Assembly (NCBI RefSeq): GCF_043290135.1
Contig: NC_134705.1
Location: forward strand, 57,221,771 to 57,285,770
Origin: Rhipicephalus microplus
Lineage: Eukaryota; Arthropoda; Arachnida; Ixodida; Ixodidae
Length of the DNA: 64,000 nt
Reading direction: 5' to 3'
The translations under genes were made by a program, and so were the position numbers. Shown here one piece after another: positions 1 through 11,027 of the stretch. How positions within the stretch are numbered: position 1 is the stretch's first letter; the number at the start of each line of letters is the position of its first letter. The notes under the pieces are model-generated. The model did no database searches. It had not been told where the DNA came from and saw nothing but the letters and a program-made list of their open reading frames with translations.

Positions 1-1682
1 CAATCAGTCAGCGTCTCGTCTAGACAGCACGGAACATCTTGCTTTGGCAGGTTGAGAGTGAGGTACAGCATGACTATCTCGATGACCCCAACGCGCACGA
101 CAACGAACTCTGACCAGGACTGTTTTCGAGAGTTCACTGCGTTTTTCAGGTCACCTCTGGATCGGCCGGTGTAGTCGGATTGCACGTCGAGCAGTCGCCG
201 GCGTTGGATTTCCACTGTAGGCGCTTTCACTCCGCTTGCTTGGCTCACGTCTCGTCGTTGATACATGCGCGCCGTCTTCATTCTCAATCGCGATCGATTT
301 GCTGGACTAGCACCTTGTCGGTGCCTTTGGTCTTCCCCTGCCGATGCTTGCGTTCGGTTTCAATAGATCACGCCTCTTCGGCTTCGCTGTCGCGAAGTCG
401 CCATTCGCGAACGCCATCGGCTCTGCTAACCCTTGCAATGCCGGTGACGGCTGAGTTAGGGCAGATCTCTTCGGCACATGTTTCGGCAGGAGAAGGATCT
501 TTGCTTCCCAGCATCCTCTCCATTGCAGATAAACGAGAGTCAAGTATGTTCACGTGTTGTTGCGCTCAAACAGTGTGAGCGGTGAAGAGGGTGAACCGAG
601 AGAATAGTGACACGTCGTGAGCGCGGGGCAGGTGGGAGAGAGAGTGACGTCAGCGCGCACTGCGAAGAAAGGTGCGACCTACTTGGCACCGCCCCATCAT
701 CTGCGGCGAGCAGAGCGTGGTGCGGTGCGTTACATGTAGACACGGATAGACAGCGTTGCACAGGCTAGGCAAAAAGCTGCTTCGTGTCTAATAAACTCAA
801 GCATTGGACGATTAACTACTTACGCAGGTCACTTTGTGGGACGCCTGGCTGTTCTTTTGCCGACTGATACGCAGAATCATCGGCTTTTGCGACTGATACG
901 AAGGGCTATTCTGGTGCTTGAAGCACCAGCATAGCCCTGCGGTAGCATACTGGGCTGGAACGCAGGGGACCCGGTTGGGAATTTTGTTGGGTCCTTGTTG
1001 TTTCGTTTTTCTTATTATTTCGTGCGAAAAGGGTTAGCCAGCAGTGGTGGTAGCAAGCAACCTTTGCTATGATCTCATGACAGCTTTCGCTATAAAAAAT
1101 GTGCGCCACGAGAAACAATACCTGTATCCTTTGGGTGCTCCGTTAGTTACGTCGTTCCCTACGTCGACCAGTAGCACGCACCATCAGTGAAGCCGTTAAA
1201 CTCTTCGCAGCCGTGCCACTGAGACCGCGCGCAACAGTTGCGACCTATAACTGCCACACGGGCCGCACGAACGCTCAAACAGCACGGACAGCTTATCCGT
1301 GAATGAACTCATGTTCGCTGGGCTTATACAGCAGTCTCCCGCAAGGACAGTCGTGGGTGGCCAAGTGCAATGAGAACTGCATATCAGGGAGCCTGCAGGC
1401 TTGCGCAAGACCAGAAACTAGCGTCAAGAGCCGAGGAAGCGGTGTTCAAAGAAGAGCAGCGTCCGCTTTGGAATGGTGAGAGTGCATTCGTCGGGGCTGA
1501 CGCCCACTTTCAGAGAGATTACATTGTAAACAAAGATATGCCCAGCTGGGAAAAATTGGCGGATGGTACCCTCGCTCTGCCCCCATGACCTCCCTCAAGG
1601 CATAGTGTACCGAAGCACATGCATTTCTTTTCCACCGTTTTCCTCCGGTGGGCGACGGACTAAGGAAGCCTGAGGAAACCGA
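1..1682. other. Anonymous sequence, no gene recognised
   Basis: No reading frame here gives a recognisable protein, and the open stretches are short and on both strands. An AATAAA signal lies near 790. An imperfect direct repeat with the core CGACTGATACG occurs at about 861-871 and 890-900. The GC-rich first 750 bases could be old retroelement sequence, but I cannot assign it. Confidence 0.5.
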
Positions 1683-1722
1683 TTTGATTGATTGATTGAT
1701 TGTTTGATTGATTGATTGATTG

Positions 1723-1780
<58 letters not shown>

Positions 1781-2010
1781 ATGTGGAGTTAGACGTTCCA
1801 AAACCACGATATGATTATGAGAGACGCCGTAGTGGAGGGCTCCGGAAATTTCGACCAGCTGGGGTTCTTTACCGGGCACCCAAATCTGAGCACGTGGGCC
1901 TACAACATTTATGCCTCCATCGGAAATGCAGCTGCCGCAGCCGGCGTTTGATCCCGCGACCTGCGAGCCAGTAGCCGAGTACCTTAGCCACAAGACCACC
2001 GCGGCGGGTG
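1683..2010 (-). mobile_element. Ruka-like tRNA-derived SINE, near full length
   Basis: Read on the minus strand, the element starts with a GC-rich tRNA-like head. It contains a B-box-like GGGATCAAACGCC (about 1943-1957 on the plus strand), then the body with the 'catttccgatggagg' and 'ggtggttttgg'-type core, and ends in a long (ATCA)n/(TGAT)n tail at 1683-1790. This order matches the tick SINE Ruka as I remember it. Ruka depends on LINE machinery and encodes no protein. Other truncated copies lie at about 18395, 21668, 22108 and 61055, which supports a dispersed family. The tail is interrupted twice by TGTT, showing slippage and decay. Confidence 0.85.
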
Positions 2011-2891
2011 GAAAACAGGGTTAATTCCAAGAATATGCTCCGGCGGTTGCTCCGGTGGATGCTTCGTAATTGCTCCAGCGCATCACTCAGCGGCTTTCAT
2101 TGGCTGTTGGAGTAGTGATATAGGCAGCCTCACCACCGGGCGGCCGTCTATTCCCACAAACTAACATGGCGCAGACCAAGCCAGTGCAGTGAGGAGTGTG
2201 CGAATCCTTCGGCCACGTTCGCAAAAAGAAAATCGTTCTGTGCACGTTCTGGATAAAACAGACGAGTACAATCGTCAACGAAGGTTGATACTTAGTCGTG
2301 TGATTCTTCCGGGCAGAAAACGACACTTCGTGATCTCGCTAGTGTGGAGCAACCGGGTGCTTGCTGGTGCGGCGCAAAACAGGTGCGCGAGCTCTTCTTG
2401 AATTAGTTGTTTTTTGTCAGATGGTGCTTAGATTCCATAATGTTGGATTAATAAAGAAAGCATGTGATCAATAATAGGCTAATTTTACAAGACTTCAGTA
2501 AAGTATCAGCGGAATTCTAATAATGCAATGCTTGACCTTGGTAATTTTTTTCTTACCATAGCTTTGGTAAAATAAAAAGTAGAGGCGAGTGAGTTGGTAC
2601 TGATTCATTATGGCGTTAATGTAGCGCTAAAAAGCCGAGATTAAAAAAGTGAACACCACAGGTGCTTGTGGTGTTTACTTTCTTGTCCTCGTCATTTTTT
2701 CCGCTACAATTACGCCACTATAACTTTGATAACCTAATCAAGTCACTTTTATAATTGGAGCGCCTAATAAATAATCGACATTAGCAAATATCCTAGTTTT
2801 TGGGTTTATTGTAAAAAACGTAATAATTGTTATAGGTAAACATAACTGGTTAAAGAAATGGGCACAATTTTCCGAGTGGGAACACTGGTTA
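2011..2891. other. AT-rich intergenic stretch with one hairpin
   Basis: No coding frame or known repeat is recognised. A 14-bp inverted repeat with a 6-base loop lies at about 2649-2682 (arms AAGTGAACACCACA and its near complement). It is too short to name as an element. Confidence 0.4.
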
Positions 2892-3006
2892 GCATGCGGA
2901 GCATATATGTTCAACTGCGATAAATGTGGTTTGTAATTTGTGACGTGTGTGTGTTATGAGTGAACATGAGCGAACACGCGCGCACATATGCTGCGAAAGA
3001 CGATGT

Positions 3007-3255
3007 TTATTGATGAGAAGCTTTGAGTATTTTGAGCAAGATGGCTTTATGGTCCGTAAAATGAAGGGTGAGTGTGTTTGGTTGCAGCGGTCGAAGGTCG
3101 CAATTTGCAAAGACGTAGTCGATGCACGTCCCGCGAACCGTGGTCGGATGATGTTTGCCGTCGTGTGTTGCTCCTTTCAGCGAGTGCCGTGACTCCATGT
3201 AGTCGACCACCCAATCGTCCTTGATGACGTCGACGTTGAAGTCGCCAACTATCAC
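3007..3255 (-). pseudogene. Endonuclease/exonuclease/phosphatase C-terminal fragment
   Basis: The 82-codon frame opens with the motif VGDFNVD, typical of the metal-binding GDFN block of the EEP fold. It has RGTCIDYVFA in the middle and ends with an FTDHKAIL block equivalent to the catalytic SDH motif (here TDH). The N-terminal half of the EEP domain is missing. Arrangement and wording of the motifs fit the endonuclease of Helentron-type elements better than that of LINEs, because the segment lies just downstream of STPR and Cys-motif sequence typical of the former. It is in a different frame from the upstream piece, consistent with a deletion joint near 3256-3318. It is probably not expressed as a functional enzyme. 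Confidence 0.6.
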
Positions 3256-3317
3256 GAAGGGTCGTCGTTGCAGTCGTTATTTTAGTTATTCTTCCACGGC
3301 TTCGTTGACGTACTTCT

Positions 3318-4001
3318 TCACGGTGGCACGCGATAGGCATCGCAAAGAACCGACAACGCTTTGGAATGATGCAGTTCATTCTGAATGTTGCCGATCCGCG
3401 TCAAGTTGTTGTTGAACCATACTCGATCACACACCTTGCAGCTGTGGCCGAAGCTCCAGTCGAGGAAGTCGCGCTTGAAGCGAGCCCTGGGCGTGGCGTA
3501 CTGCTTGGCTCGCCACGCCGCTATCGCAGTGCGCTCGCGGGTAGCATCGAGATCAGCCTTGCGGCGTCTACGTTTGCACGCGGCTTCACCGTCCCCATTC
3601 TCTCGCCGATGCTTACACCTCGCAGCGGCTTCACGTTCTCGAAGCTAAGGATCTTCCGCTTGATGTTGACGTATCACAGCTGCTTCGCGTAGGGGATCCT
3701 CCGCTCGACGCTGACGTATCACAGCTGCTTCACGTTCTCGGAGCTGGGAATCATCCGCTCGACGCCGACGTTTGCGTTCCGCATCGCGAGCTTTTCTCAG
3801 CGCGGCCTTGTCCATGGACGAAGTGTCTTCGGAATTGCTTGCGGTTCCGCCAACACATTGGCTGACGCAATTGGAAGGGATGTCAGTAAGTGTGTTTGCG
3901 GATTCGTTAGCATACATTTTCACCAGCGACATCGGATGTGGAGCGACCGTATAAACCAACCGATGAAGGATGGCACGCCCCAACACTCGGTTCTTTATCA
4001 A
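3318..4001 (-). pseudogene. STPR-repeat / Cys-motif protein fragment of a Helentron-like element
   Basis: One minus-strand frame runs from about 4001 to a stop at 3318-3320 and is broken by a single TAG at 3645-3647. The first credible ATG is at 3932. After a low-complexity start it carries basic repeats of the type REREAAVIRQRRAEDP, which is the score-and-three-amino-acid peptide repeat (STPR, a DNA-binding repeat). It then has a conserved block FGHSCKVCDRVWF with CxxC, followed by NLTRIGNIQNE. In arthropod Helentron polyproteins these regions precede the helicase part. Here the frame stops soon after the Cys block and the next segment is the endonuclease tail. I infer a truncated element remnant. 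A host STPR protein is less likely. Confidence 0.6.
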
Positions 4002-4426
4002 GCGAGCGCCGGCCCCAGTCGGCGCATGCGCGCGCTAGCATACAGCTGGCGCACGTAAAACTAAAGGTTGCACAGGTGGCTGGCGGAGGAGGAGGGGAGG
4101 CTGCAGACGGCGATGGCGCATGACTAGCCCCTAGTATAACATGCTCCGCATGTAAAAATCTTTTTCGTCTTGTCAATACAACTAAGCGGTAATATTTTTC
4201 TGCTTTGCATATCAATAAACACCAGGTAGAGGTCTACCACTGCGTAAAAATTATTTTGTTATATCATGTAAACTTAGATACTAAAACATGAATAAATAAA
4301 ATTGGCAGATCTCACGTACAGTGAGAACCAATAATAATCGAAGCACGAATCAGAAATGTTGATCTGTAAATTTGATATCAGCCCAATTTTTTGAGGTGGA
4401 GATAAACAAGGCCGTACAGAACTTCC

Positions 4427-5085
4427 ATGTCATGATTATCATGTTTGGATGTGTCCTTTACTTTCGTCATCGCTTCACATCACGTGATACCAAGTTTAGT
4501 TTATGTGGAGCTAGCAAAATGGCCGCGAGCACGCTATGAGCTTGGTATGGTGTCGTGTTGTCATCCAGTGATGTCACGTAACACCGACTTTGGTATAAGT
4601 GGAGCTAGCAAAACGGCCGCGAGTGTATCATGAACAGCCCAATATACTCCTATGCAGCGTTGAGGTGCGTGAACGCTGGGCACGGCGACGCTACGTTAGC
4701 GAAACGCGAGCACTAATAGTCTGACGCCAGGCGCGATCAGCGTCCGTCGGCTCGGCCCGACCGGAACCAGCACGAAATGCGACATGCTGCCATTCACGCC
4801 GATGCGTTTACCAGACATTACTGCGTTTCCCTCTTTTTATGACGGAGGGACGCTGGACGCACTGAAACGCGCATGCTTCAAAGCAACGCAACGTGGCGTG
4901 CCTGCAAGTATACGACAGGACCGGCGCCTGGCGTCCCAACGCCGGTTACCACGCGCAATGCGTCAAACGTATTGGAGTCTCGACTGTGGCATGTAGTCAC
5001 GTTCACACAAGACATGCATCTCATGATTATCATGCTTGCACCAGTCACATACCTTCGTCATCCATTGTGTTCACGTAATACTGAG
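4427..5085 (+). repeat. Satellite-like tandem repeat, period about 583 bp
   Basis: The segment starting CATGATTATCATG at about 4431 recurs at about 5022, followed in both by CTTTCGTCATC or CCTTCGTCATCC and a CACGTAAT/CACGTGAT block. A third, shorter sub-copy starts near 4556. It shares GTGGAGCTAGCAAAA and GGCCGCGAG with the first (4505-4535 and 4600-4625). The unit is therefore a larger repeat with an internal roughly 100-bp repeat. No coding function is seen. Confidence 0.55.
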
Positions 5086-6339
5086 CCTTTTAAAACGCAT
5101 ACACGCACTGGTACTGATTAAAAAAGTTATTTTCGTTGAATAAGTGGCATCTGACATTAATTCAGACGTATGCTGTACTTATTAGGGGACGTGGCACTTT
5201 TGGGACAAGAAAGACAGGGGTGAAATAAACTGACAATACTGGGGACGAGGAGTGCAAAAAAAGAGAGAGAAGTTGCTTGGCACGCCTAATCATGAAGCGC
5301 TCAGTGTTTCTGTGGAACAGGGGGGCTAGTGAAGTTGACCCATTAGGCAGCACGGCTCAACATTCTAAGACAGAGGGGACGTGGTGGCGAAATAAAGAGA
5401 GAGAGGACAAGACACGCTTTCGAAAAACTAGCCGCGCTTGCTGTGTTGATAATGAGAGAGAGTATTATACTGCTGCTGTTTTTTTTGTCGTTTCAGTCCT
5501 GCTGCCATAGAGGTGACTGCAGTTTTCTGGGCAGAAGAGCAAAGTACGAACAGTGTTCAGACATAGTTTTGACCTGGACAATGCGACAACGCTGTCCTGT
5601 AAACAGAACCGGAGAAAACACAATTTCTGGAAGCCTGGTACGCCCGTCGTGACATTTGGTGCAGATGATTGAGGCACAAAATTCTTTCGTGAAACAGGTG
5701 GAGCAGAATAGAAGAAAGGACAGCACAAATTTTGTGAAACAGGCGGAGCAGAATAGGAGAAAGGACAGCACGAATTTTGATGCACGTGGAGGCCATGACA
5801 CCTCCACGCGCATCACCTTCCGTGGCCTCCATACATTTGCACGTACCTGTTGATAAAGCTTTGATAAAACTGGTGGGCCTTCTCTTATTTCTGTCAGGAT
5901 ACATGTAAAACACAGTTGGTTTAGGGGACCTAATATTTGTATCTTTTGTTTTGTTACATTGTAGTAAATGTTTCTTTGTTTTGTGCTTGAGGTTGTTTAT
6001 CCTAAAGAAGTACGTGCTCAAGCAAAAACTACTTCGAAAAATGTTCACTACGCAAGTTCCAAAACAGAGCGGGCAGTACACAATTTGAAAAAAGAACAAA
6101 AACAATGCCAGTTTATCTCGAAAATTAATTTGCAAAGGAGATGAAGCTAGGCTTTTCTTAAAGACAGGTCAAAACCACGTGAAGTGTAAGGGTCTGACGA
6201 TGAGCACGCACTAAAATGTGACTGAAATATTCTGTTTTATTACTTGATAAAATTAAGAATTCATTGAAAGGGGCTTTCCTCATGCCTTCGATGAGAGTAC
6301 TAAAGTTCAATTGTTTTAGGAAAACAATTGCCTTTGAAT
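5086..6339. other. Non-coding stretch with a 45-bp tandem duplication
   Basis: The only clear structure is a 45-bp direct duplication at 5686-5774; each unit contains GTGAAACAGG and GGACAGCAC. A 192-codon open frame on the minus strand (5557-6135) overlaps it but has no recognised domain and contains the duplicated repeat. I read it as chance. A small inverted repeat CAATTGTTTTAGGAAAACAATTG-like lies at about 6309-6330 beside the R1 LTR. Confidence 0.4.
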
Positions 6340-6497
6340 TGCCGGAAAGAAGACTACGGGAGCAGTACTGAACGTGGTTTATTCTATGCCAGTGCGCAGT
6401 GGACAACAGCTGCGTGGCGATATGTCTGGGTTTATATAGTCAACAGTCGCAATAGTCGGACCGCTGCTATTGCTCTATGAGCGATGATAACATAACA
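6340..6497 (-). repeat. R1 3' LTR
   Basis: In element sense it starts TGTTATGTTATC right after a purine-rich tract (AAACGGGAGGAG, plus-strand 6498-6509). It contains the complement of the AGTGCGCAGTGGACAACAGC block shared with the other LTR. About 25 bp are missing near its 3' end compared with the right copy. Confidence 0.8.
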
Positions 6498-6509
6498 CTC
6501 CTCCCGTTT
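6498..6509 (-). promoter_or_regulatory. R1 polypurine tract
   Basis: A short purine run (AAACGGGAGGAG on the minus strand) directly abuts the LTR start. This is the expected plus-strand DNA primer of an LTR retrotransposon. Confidence 0.6.
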
Positions 6510-6543
6510 TATTAGAGGGTGAATTTGTATCCTTATACAATGT

Positions 6544-9500
6544 TTAAAAACAGGCTTCGTATTGATCAGGTGGACGGCGTTTTCTTGATGGGTTGCGCCG
6601 TTCTGGTTCGGGTGTCTTCGATGGAGGAGTGGGCGCTGGAGAGCCAGCCTCCATGGGCACAAGCTCTTGCGACGTTGACTGGTCACCAGCCTGGCTTTGA
6701 CGGAGGACCAAGAATCCCTCCATGAAGTCTGGCTCCAATACCTTTGCTGTCGTCACAGTACCCGTGCCTGCCAACAGCTGACCGAGATGTCGGCGCCCGA
6801 TGTACTTGCCTTTGGACGTAGTGACTATGACTTTATAAGAGACTGCGACAGTCTGCTTTAGCACGGTTCCACGAATCCACTTGGGGGAGCCTCTTTGATT
6901 TCGAACAAAAACACTGTCAGTATTATAAAAACAGCTTCTGTTGCTCTTCCGCTGCTGCATTTGGGTGAATCGACTGTGCATCACCATTCCCTGCAATGTA
7001 GGCATATGGCATCCAGTCTGGTGCGCCATCTCTTACAAATCAACAGGTTAGCTAGAGCTTCTCCAGTCGTAGGATGAGGCGTGTTTTGGTGTGCCAATAA
7101 AAAGTTGTGAAGTGTTTCTTCGACGGACTCACCGGGCAGTGATTTGCACAGAGCAGACTTCAACGTTTGCACGAACCGCTCCGCCAGGCCATTTCTACTT
7201 GAATGAGAAGGGGCGCTCACGACATGTCTAGCCCCGACATCCCACATAAACGCCTTGAACTCTTCGGACACCTGTTGTGGTCCATTGTCGGACACCACCG
7301 TCTCCGGCACCCCGAATCTGCAGAAAAGCTCATGCAAGCAGGCCACAGTGCGCTTGGACGTTGTGCTTTGCATAATGGACACTTCCGGCAACTTTGAGTG
7401 GGCATCTACCACCACCAAATACCTAATTCCATAGAAAGGCTCCGCAAACTCCAAGTGAAATCACCTCTATGGTGCGATCGGCCATGCCCAGAGATGCATT
7501 GGTGCCTTACATGGATCAGTCTGTTGTTCCTGGCAAGCTTGGAAGCTTCGTACCTTTGTTTCTAATTCTGCATCAATTGACGGCCACCACACGTAGCTGC
7601 GAGCTAACTCCTTGCTCCGCGCAATGCCGGGATGGCCTAGGTGCAGTTCTTCAAGCACTGATTCCCGAAGAGGGGACGGCATAACAACCCTGCAACTGTA
7701 CATGAGGCACCATGGATGCATGCTGATCTGCGAACGTCGGTAAAAAATGGTTTTAAGCTCACGTCACGCAAATGCAATGGCCAGCCTATGCTTGTAAGCT
7801 GGAGCACTTTACTGAGCACCGGATCACGTGCTGTAGCGCGTGCAATCTCTTTGGTGGAGACTGGCATAGAGTCAAGGCGCAAGACATAAAACGATTCCTC
7901 GCCTTCGGATGTGCTGTCTTCGAGTCTCTGGAGTGGGAACCTTGAAAAAAAGTCTGCATCTACGTTGACACTGGATTGTTTGCACACGAGCGAGTACTTG
8001 TAAGCTGACAACGTGATGGTCCATCGCTGTAAACGTTCTGCTGCAATGGGTAGAATGCCTGTTTTTTGCCCCAAGATTATTTGCAACGGCTTGTGATTCA
8101 TAATCAACGTAAAAAGATCTTCCATAGATGTAGAAATGAAACGTTTCGATGACAAAAATATTTGCCAACGCTTCTTTTTCTAGCTGACTGTACCTTTTTG
8201 GCGTCAGTTAATGTGCGCGATGCATAAAACACTTGGCGAGAGCTTCCAACTTCAGTTACATGCGAAAGTACTGCGCCCACGTCATACTTGGAAGCGTCAC
8301 ATGACACTTGCAAATGTTTACCTGGGTCGTTATACGCATTCTTTATTTCCTCGAACGACACATGATACGATTTGTCCCAGAGCCATGACTGGTCGCGACG
8401 CAGAAGTTTGTAAAGTGAACTTGCCAGAGCAGACAAATGAGTCACAAACTTGGCATAGTAGTTTACGATCCCCAGAAACGATTGCAGTTGCTGCTTGCTT
8501 GTGGGTGCGGAAGCTTCCATGAGCGCTTCTATATTGACAGGCGTTGTACTGTCCCCTGCTGCACTGACAACATGACCCAGGTACCGTAATTCTGTTTGGA
8601 AAAATGAACATTTTTTTTACTCGAACACCGTGGTCATTCAACCACTTTAAAGCCGCTTCGAGGTATGTGGAATGTTCGTCCAGTGTCTTGACGGTAATGA
8701 GATTGTCATCCAACTAGCAGATGGCACCTTTCAGGTCCTTCAACATTGGGTCCATGATTCTTTGGAAAATAGAAGATACCGAAGAAACCCCGAACAGCAG
8801 TCTGTTTACGAAAAAAGGGCGTTTATTGGTTGTATTGTCGAGCACTTTCAGGACGACTCCAACATTACGACCTGTTGATATGCTCGACTGAGGTTAATCT
8901 TCAAAAATTCTTAGCCCCGAGAGAGCGCCACGAACAACTCGTCCACTCTTGGAAGCGGATATCGGTCTGTTTCAAGACAAGGATTTATAGTGGTCTTGTA
9001 ATCGCCGCATAGTTTTATGCCACCGCCTTTCTTGACCCCTGGCACAACCGGCGTGGCGTAATCACTTGTCGCGACTGGTGAAACGACTCACATGTCTTCT
9101 AACTTCTTAAGCTCAGCCTCGACGGCCGGATGCAATGCAAACCGCACACTTCTTGCCTTCAAAAATTTTGGAATGTACTTTTTTTCAGCAACAACTCCAC
9201 TACCTTTCTGTAATAGTCCCCAGTTAATCTTTAAACAAACTCTCGCATTTGTTTAGAAGAGCGCGTAGTCTGCTACATGCAGAATTTTCTAACCTGGGAA
9301 TAGCGTTGAGCTTAAAAATACGGCTCCAGTCAAGTTGCATGGCGTGCAAACATGGCCGATTTAACAGAGACGGTCTCTTTCCCCTCGTGATGTAAAAAGG
9401 CTACCGGGACTTCTGCTCCCCGTACTGCACGACCACGTGGGCCACTCCGACAGGCTCAATGATGGCTCCTTCGAACGACCGCAGCTCCACCGTCGTTGGC

Positions 9501-9690
9501 ATGACCTAGGTTAAGGAAACACTTTGACAAAACCTATTCAAACACATCACAGTCACAGTAGCCCCAGTATCCAACTCAATTTTCAGAGGTAGGTCTTGTA
9601 CTTGAATCGAAATTTTTATTGGCTCTAGACCAGGCAAAAAAATTTCCTTCGTGCTAACAGAAGCTTGAACAGGTTTCAATATATTCATAG
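6544..9690 (-). pseudogene. R1 pol remnant (protease, RT, RNase H, integrase)
   Basis: The protease has LKIELDTGATVTVM near 9590, with the catalytic DTG intact. RT follows at about 8320-9100 with stops; the catalytic YxDD reads stop-LDD because the Tyr codon is TAG at 8714-8716. The RT connection and RNase H part (FLGIVNYYAKFV, SCDASKYDVGAVLS, SAYKYSLVCKQSSVNVDADFFSR) spans 7900-8520. The integrase H2C2 region (HLGHPGIARSKE) is at about 7640 and the core (VVVDAHSKLPEV, VVSDNGPQ, RNGLAERFVQTLKSAL) at 7000-7450. A basic C-terminal tail ends at 6544. Multiple frameshifts separate these blocks, so no full polyprotein can be made. The sequence style is that of K02A2.6-like elements. Confidence 0.85.
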
Positions 9691-9729
9691 TGTTTCGGCG
9701 TGCCCCTTCATCGTTTTCTGCTTATTAGC

Positions 9730-10450
9730 TTAGAACGCTACTTGAATGTGTCCTTCTCTATCAGGTTTGAAACAGATGGCAGCGATGTGCTGACACAATC
9801 TGCTTGCATTCTTTGCAGACCGACAGCGGTAGCGTTTTCTCTGCGTCATATCAGTTGTCTCAACCACTTCGACTTAGTGAACGCCTGGGACGCTTTATTC
9901 TGAAGCCTGCGCTTCGGCCACGCTCTTTTTAGCTGCTTCCATGGCTAGCGATTGTTCTAAGGCTTTCTGGAATGTTCCCTTGTTATCCTCCGTAAATAAC
10001 ACGTGCTGTATATCTTCTCGGCACAGACCTCACACAAAACGATCCCGCAGTGGCTGATCGAGGGCGGATTCAAATTCCCATGTCTGTGCCAGTTTGTGCA
10101 ACTCCGCAACATATTCCGAAAATAATTCAGGCTCAAGTTGCGATCTTCTGTGAAAATTCGCACGCTCGCTAAACGCCAACGGCGTCGGTGACAAGTGGTC
10201 ACTAAGAAGTTTCTTTAACAACTCAAAACCTTTAGCTGACGGCAATTCCGGCGTGGTCAGTGACCTTAGTAGACCTAATCTTTGGGCCTATGAGGCTCAA
10301 AAAAGCGTGTAACTTGTCGTCTTCGGACATATAGTTGACCTGAGTAAATGCTGAGAAGCGTTCCTCGTATGATGGTGAGTCGCTAGTAGACCCGTCGAAC
10401 GGCTCAACGTTTCCCAGACGACCCACGACCTGCGTCACTACCCCGGCCGC
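9730..10450 (-). pseudogene. R1 gag remnant
   Basis: Read on the minus strand from the right, the frame opens with VVGRLGNVEPFDGSTSD and YEERFSAF, a typical N-terminal gag block of K02A2.6-like elements. After a frameshift it continues with LKKLLSDHLSPTPLAF and FHRRSQLEPELFSEYVAEL (10030-10245). A degraded Cys-rich segment near 9780-9830 is what is left of the zinc knuckle. At least two frameshifts are visible. Gag would have formed the particle and bound RNA. Confidence 0.75.
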
Positions 10451-10502
10451 CGCCGGACGTCCATTCTATGTCATCTTGCTGCATAATTGGTCAAGGTCCC
10501 AC

Positions 10503-10513
10503 CCTCGTCGCCA
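10503..10513 (-). promoter_or_regulatory. R1 primer binding site, tRNA-Ser type
   Basis: The minus-strand sequence TGGCGACGAGG lies one base inside the 5' LTR. It is complementary to the CCA end of tRNA-Ser(GCT) as I know that tRNA. Confidence 0.65.
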
Positions 10514-10514
10514 A

Positions 10515-10699
10515 TGTCGTGTTTTGTCAGGGTTGGAAACCGCCGCCGAAAGAAGACTACCAGAGTAGTACTGAGCGTGGTTTATTCCATGCCAGCGCGC
10601 AGTGGACAACAGCTGCGGGGCCACATGTCTGGGTTATATAGTTAACGGTCGCTATAGTCGAGCCGTTGCTATCGCTCTATGGGAGATGATAGCATAACA
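10515..10699 (-). repeat. R1 5' LTR
   Basis: It is 185 bp and runs TG...CA in both senses. It shares the AGAAGACTAC, CGTGGTTTATTC and CAGTGGACAACAGCTGCG blocks with the left LTR at clearly less than full identity. Confidence 0.8.
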
Positions 10700-10842
10700 A
10701 TTTTAGAAAAGGTAGACCTATCTATTAACACCATATAAAAAATTTGACCTATTTTCAATTTTGATCGTGTCACCAAAGTGTGTACTCCGGAGTACATTCG
10801 ATGTGCTTCTAGATATTGAACGCTCATCCTGTCTTTTTTTCT

Positions 10843-11027
10843 TGTATGTATGTATGTATGTATGTATGTATGTATGTATGTATGTATGTGTGTGTATGTG
10901 TGTGTGTATGTGTATGTATGTATGTATGTATGTGTGTGTATGTATGTATGTAGGTATGTATGTATGTATGTATGTATGTATGTATGTATGTATGTATGTA
11001 TGTATGTATGTATGTATGTATGTGTGT
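10843..11027. repeat. (TATG)n microsatellite
   Basis: About 185 bp of nearly pure TATG units with TGTG interruptions near 10888-10935 and one TAGG unit near 10952. Confidence 0.95.

Larger units (their letters stand above)
2892..4153 (-). mobile_element. Helitron2/Helentron-like fragment with internal deletion
   Basis: The fragment is bounded by a short inverted repeat: a CATGCGGAGCAT core near 2893-2904 and its complement near 4139-4151, with a 3-base insertion on the left side. Inside, on the minus strand, are an STPR-repeat plus Cys-motif frame (3318-4001) and then the C-terminal part of an endonuclease/exonuclease/phosphatase domain (3007-3255). Autonomous Helitron2 elements carry N-terminal accessory regions, a Rep/helicase and an apurinic-type endonuclease at the C-terminus. 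Here the Rep and helicase are absent, so the piece looks like an internally deleted non-autonomous derivative. Asymmetric terminal inverted repeats are known for Helitron2. The exact ends are inference. Confidence 0.5.
6340..10699 (-). mobile_element. R1: decayed Ty3/gypsy LTR retrotransposon (K02A2.6/Mag type)
   Basis: Two related terminal repeats (6340-6497 and 10515-10699) enclose gag, protease, RT, RNase H and integrase remnants in the usual order on the minus strand. The primer site next to the right LTR reads TGGCGACGAGG on the minus strand, matching the 3' end of tRNA-Ser(GCT), a primer used by Mag-type elements. The coding part is full of frameshifts and stops. No convincing target duplication remains: the left flank is GAAT and the right flank is ATTT. 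The LTRs differ by many substitutions and the left one lacks about 25 bp at its outer end, so this is an old insertion. Confidence 0.85.

Noticed and set aside
1683..2010. A functional tRNA gene in the SINE head
   Set aside because: The tRNA-like part has a B-box-like sequence but is fused to the SINE body and tail; I could not fold a full cloverleaf by eye.
5557..6135. 192-codon minus-strand frame
   Set aside because: Contains a duplicated 45-bp repeat and no recognisable domain; I see no evidence that it is a gene.
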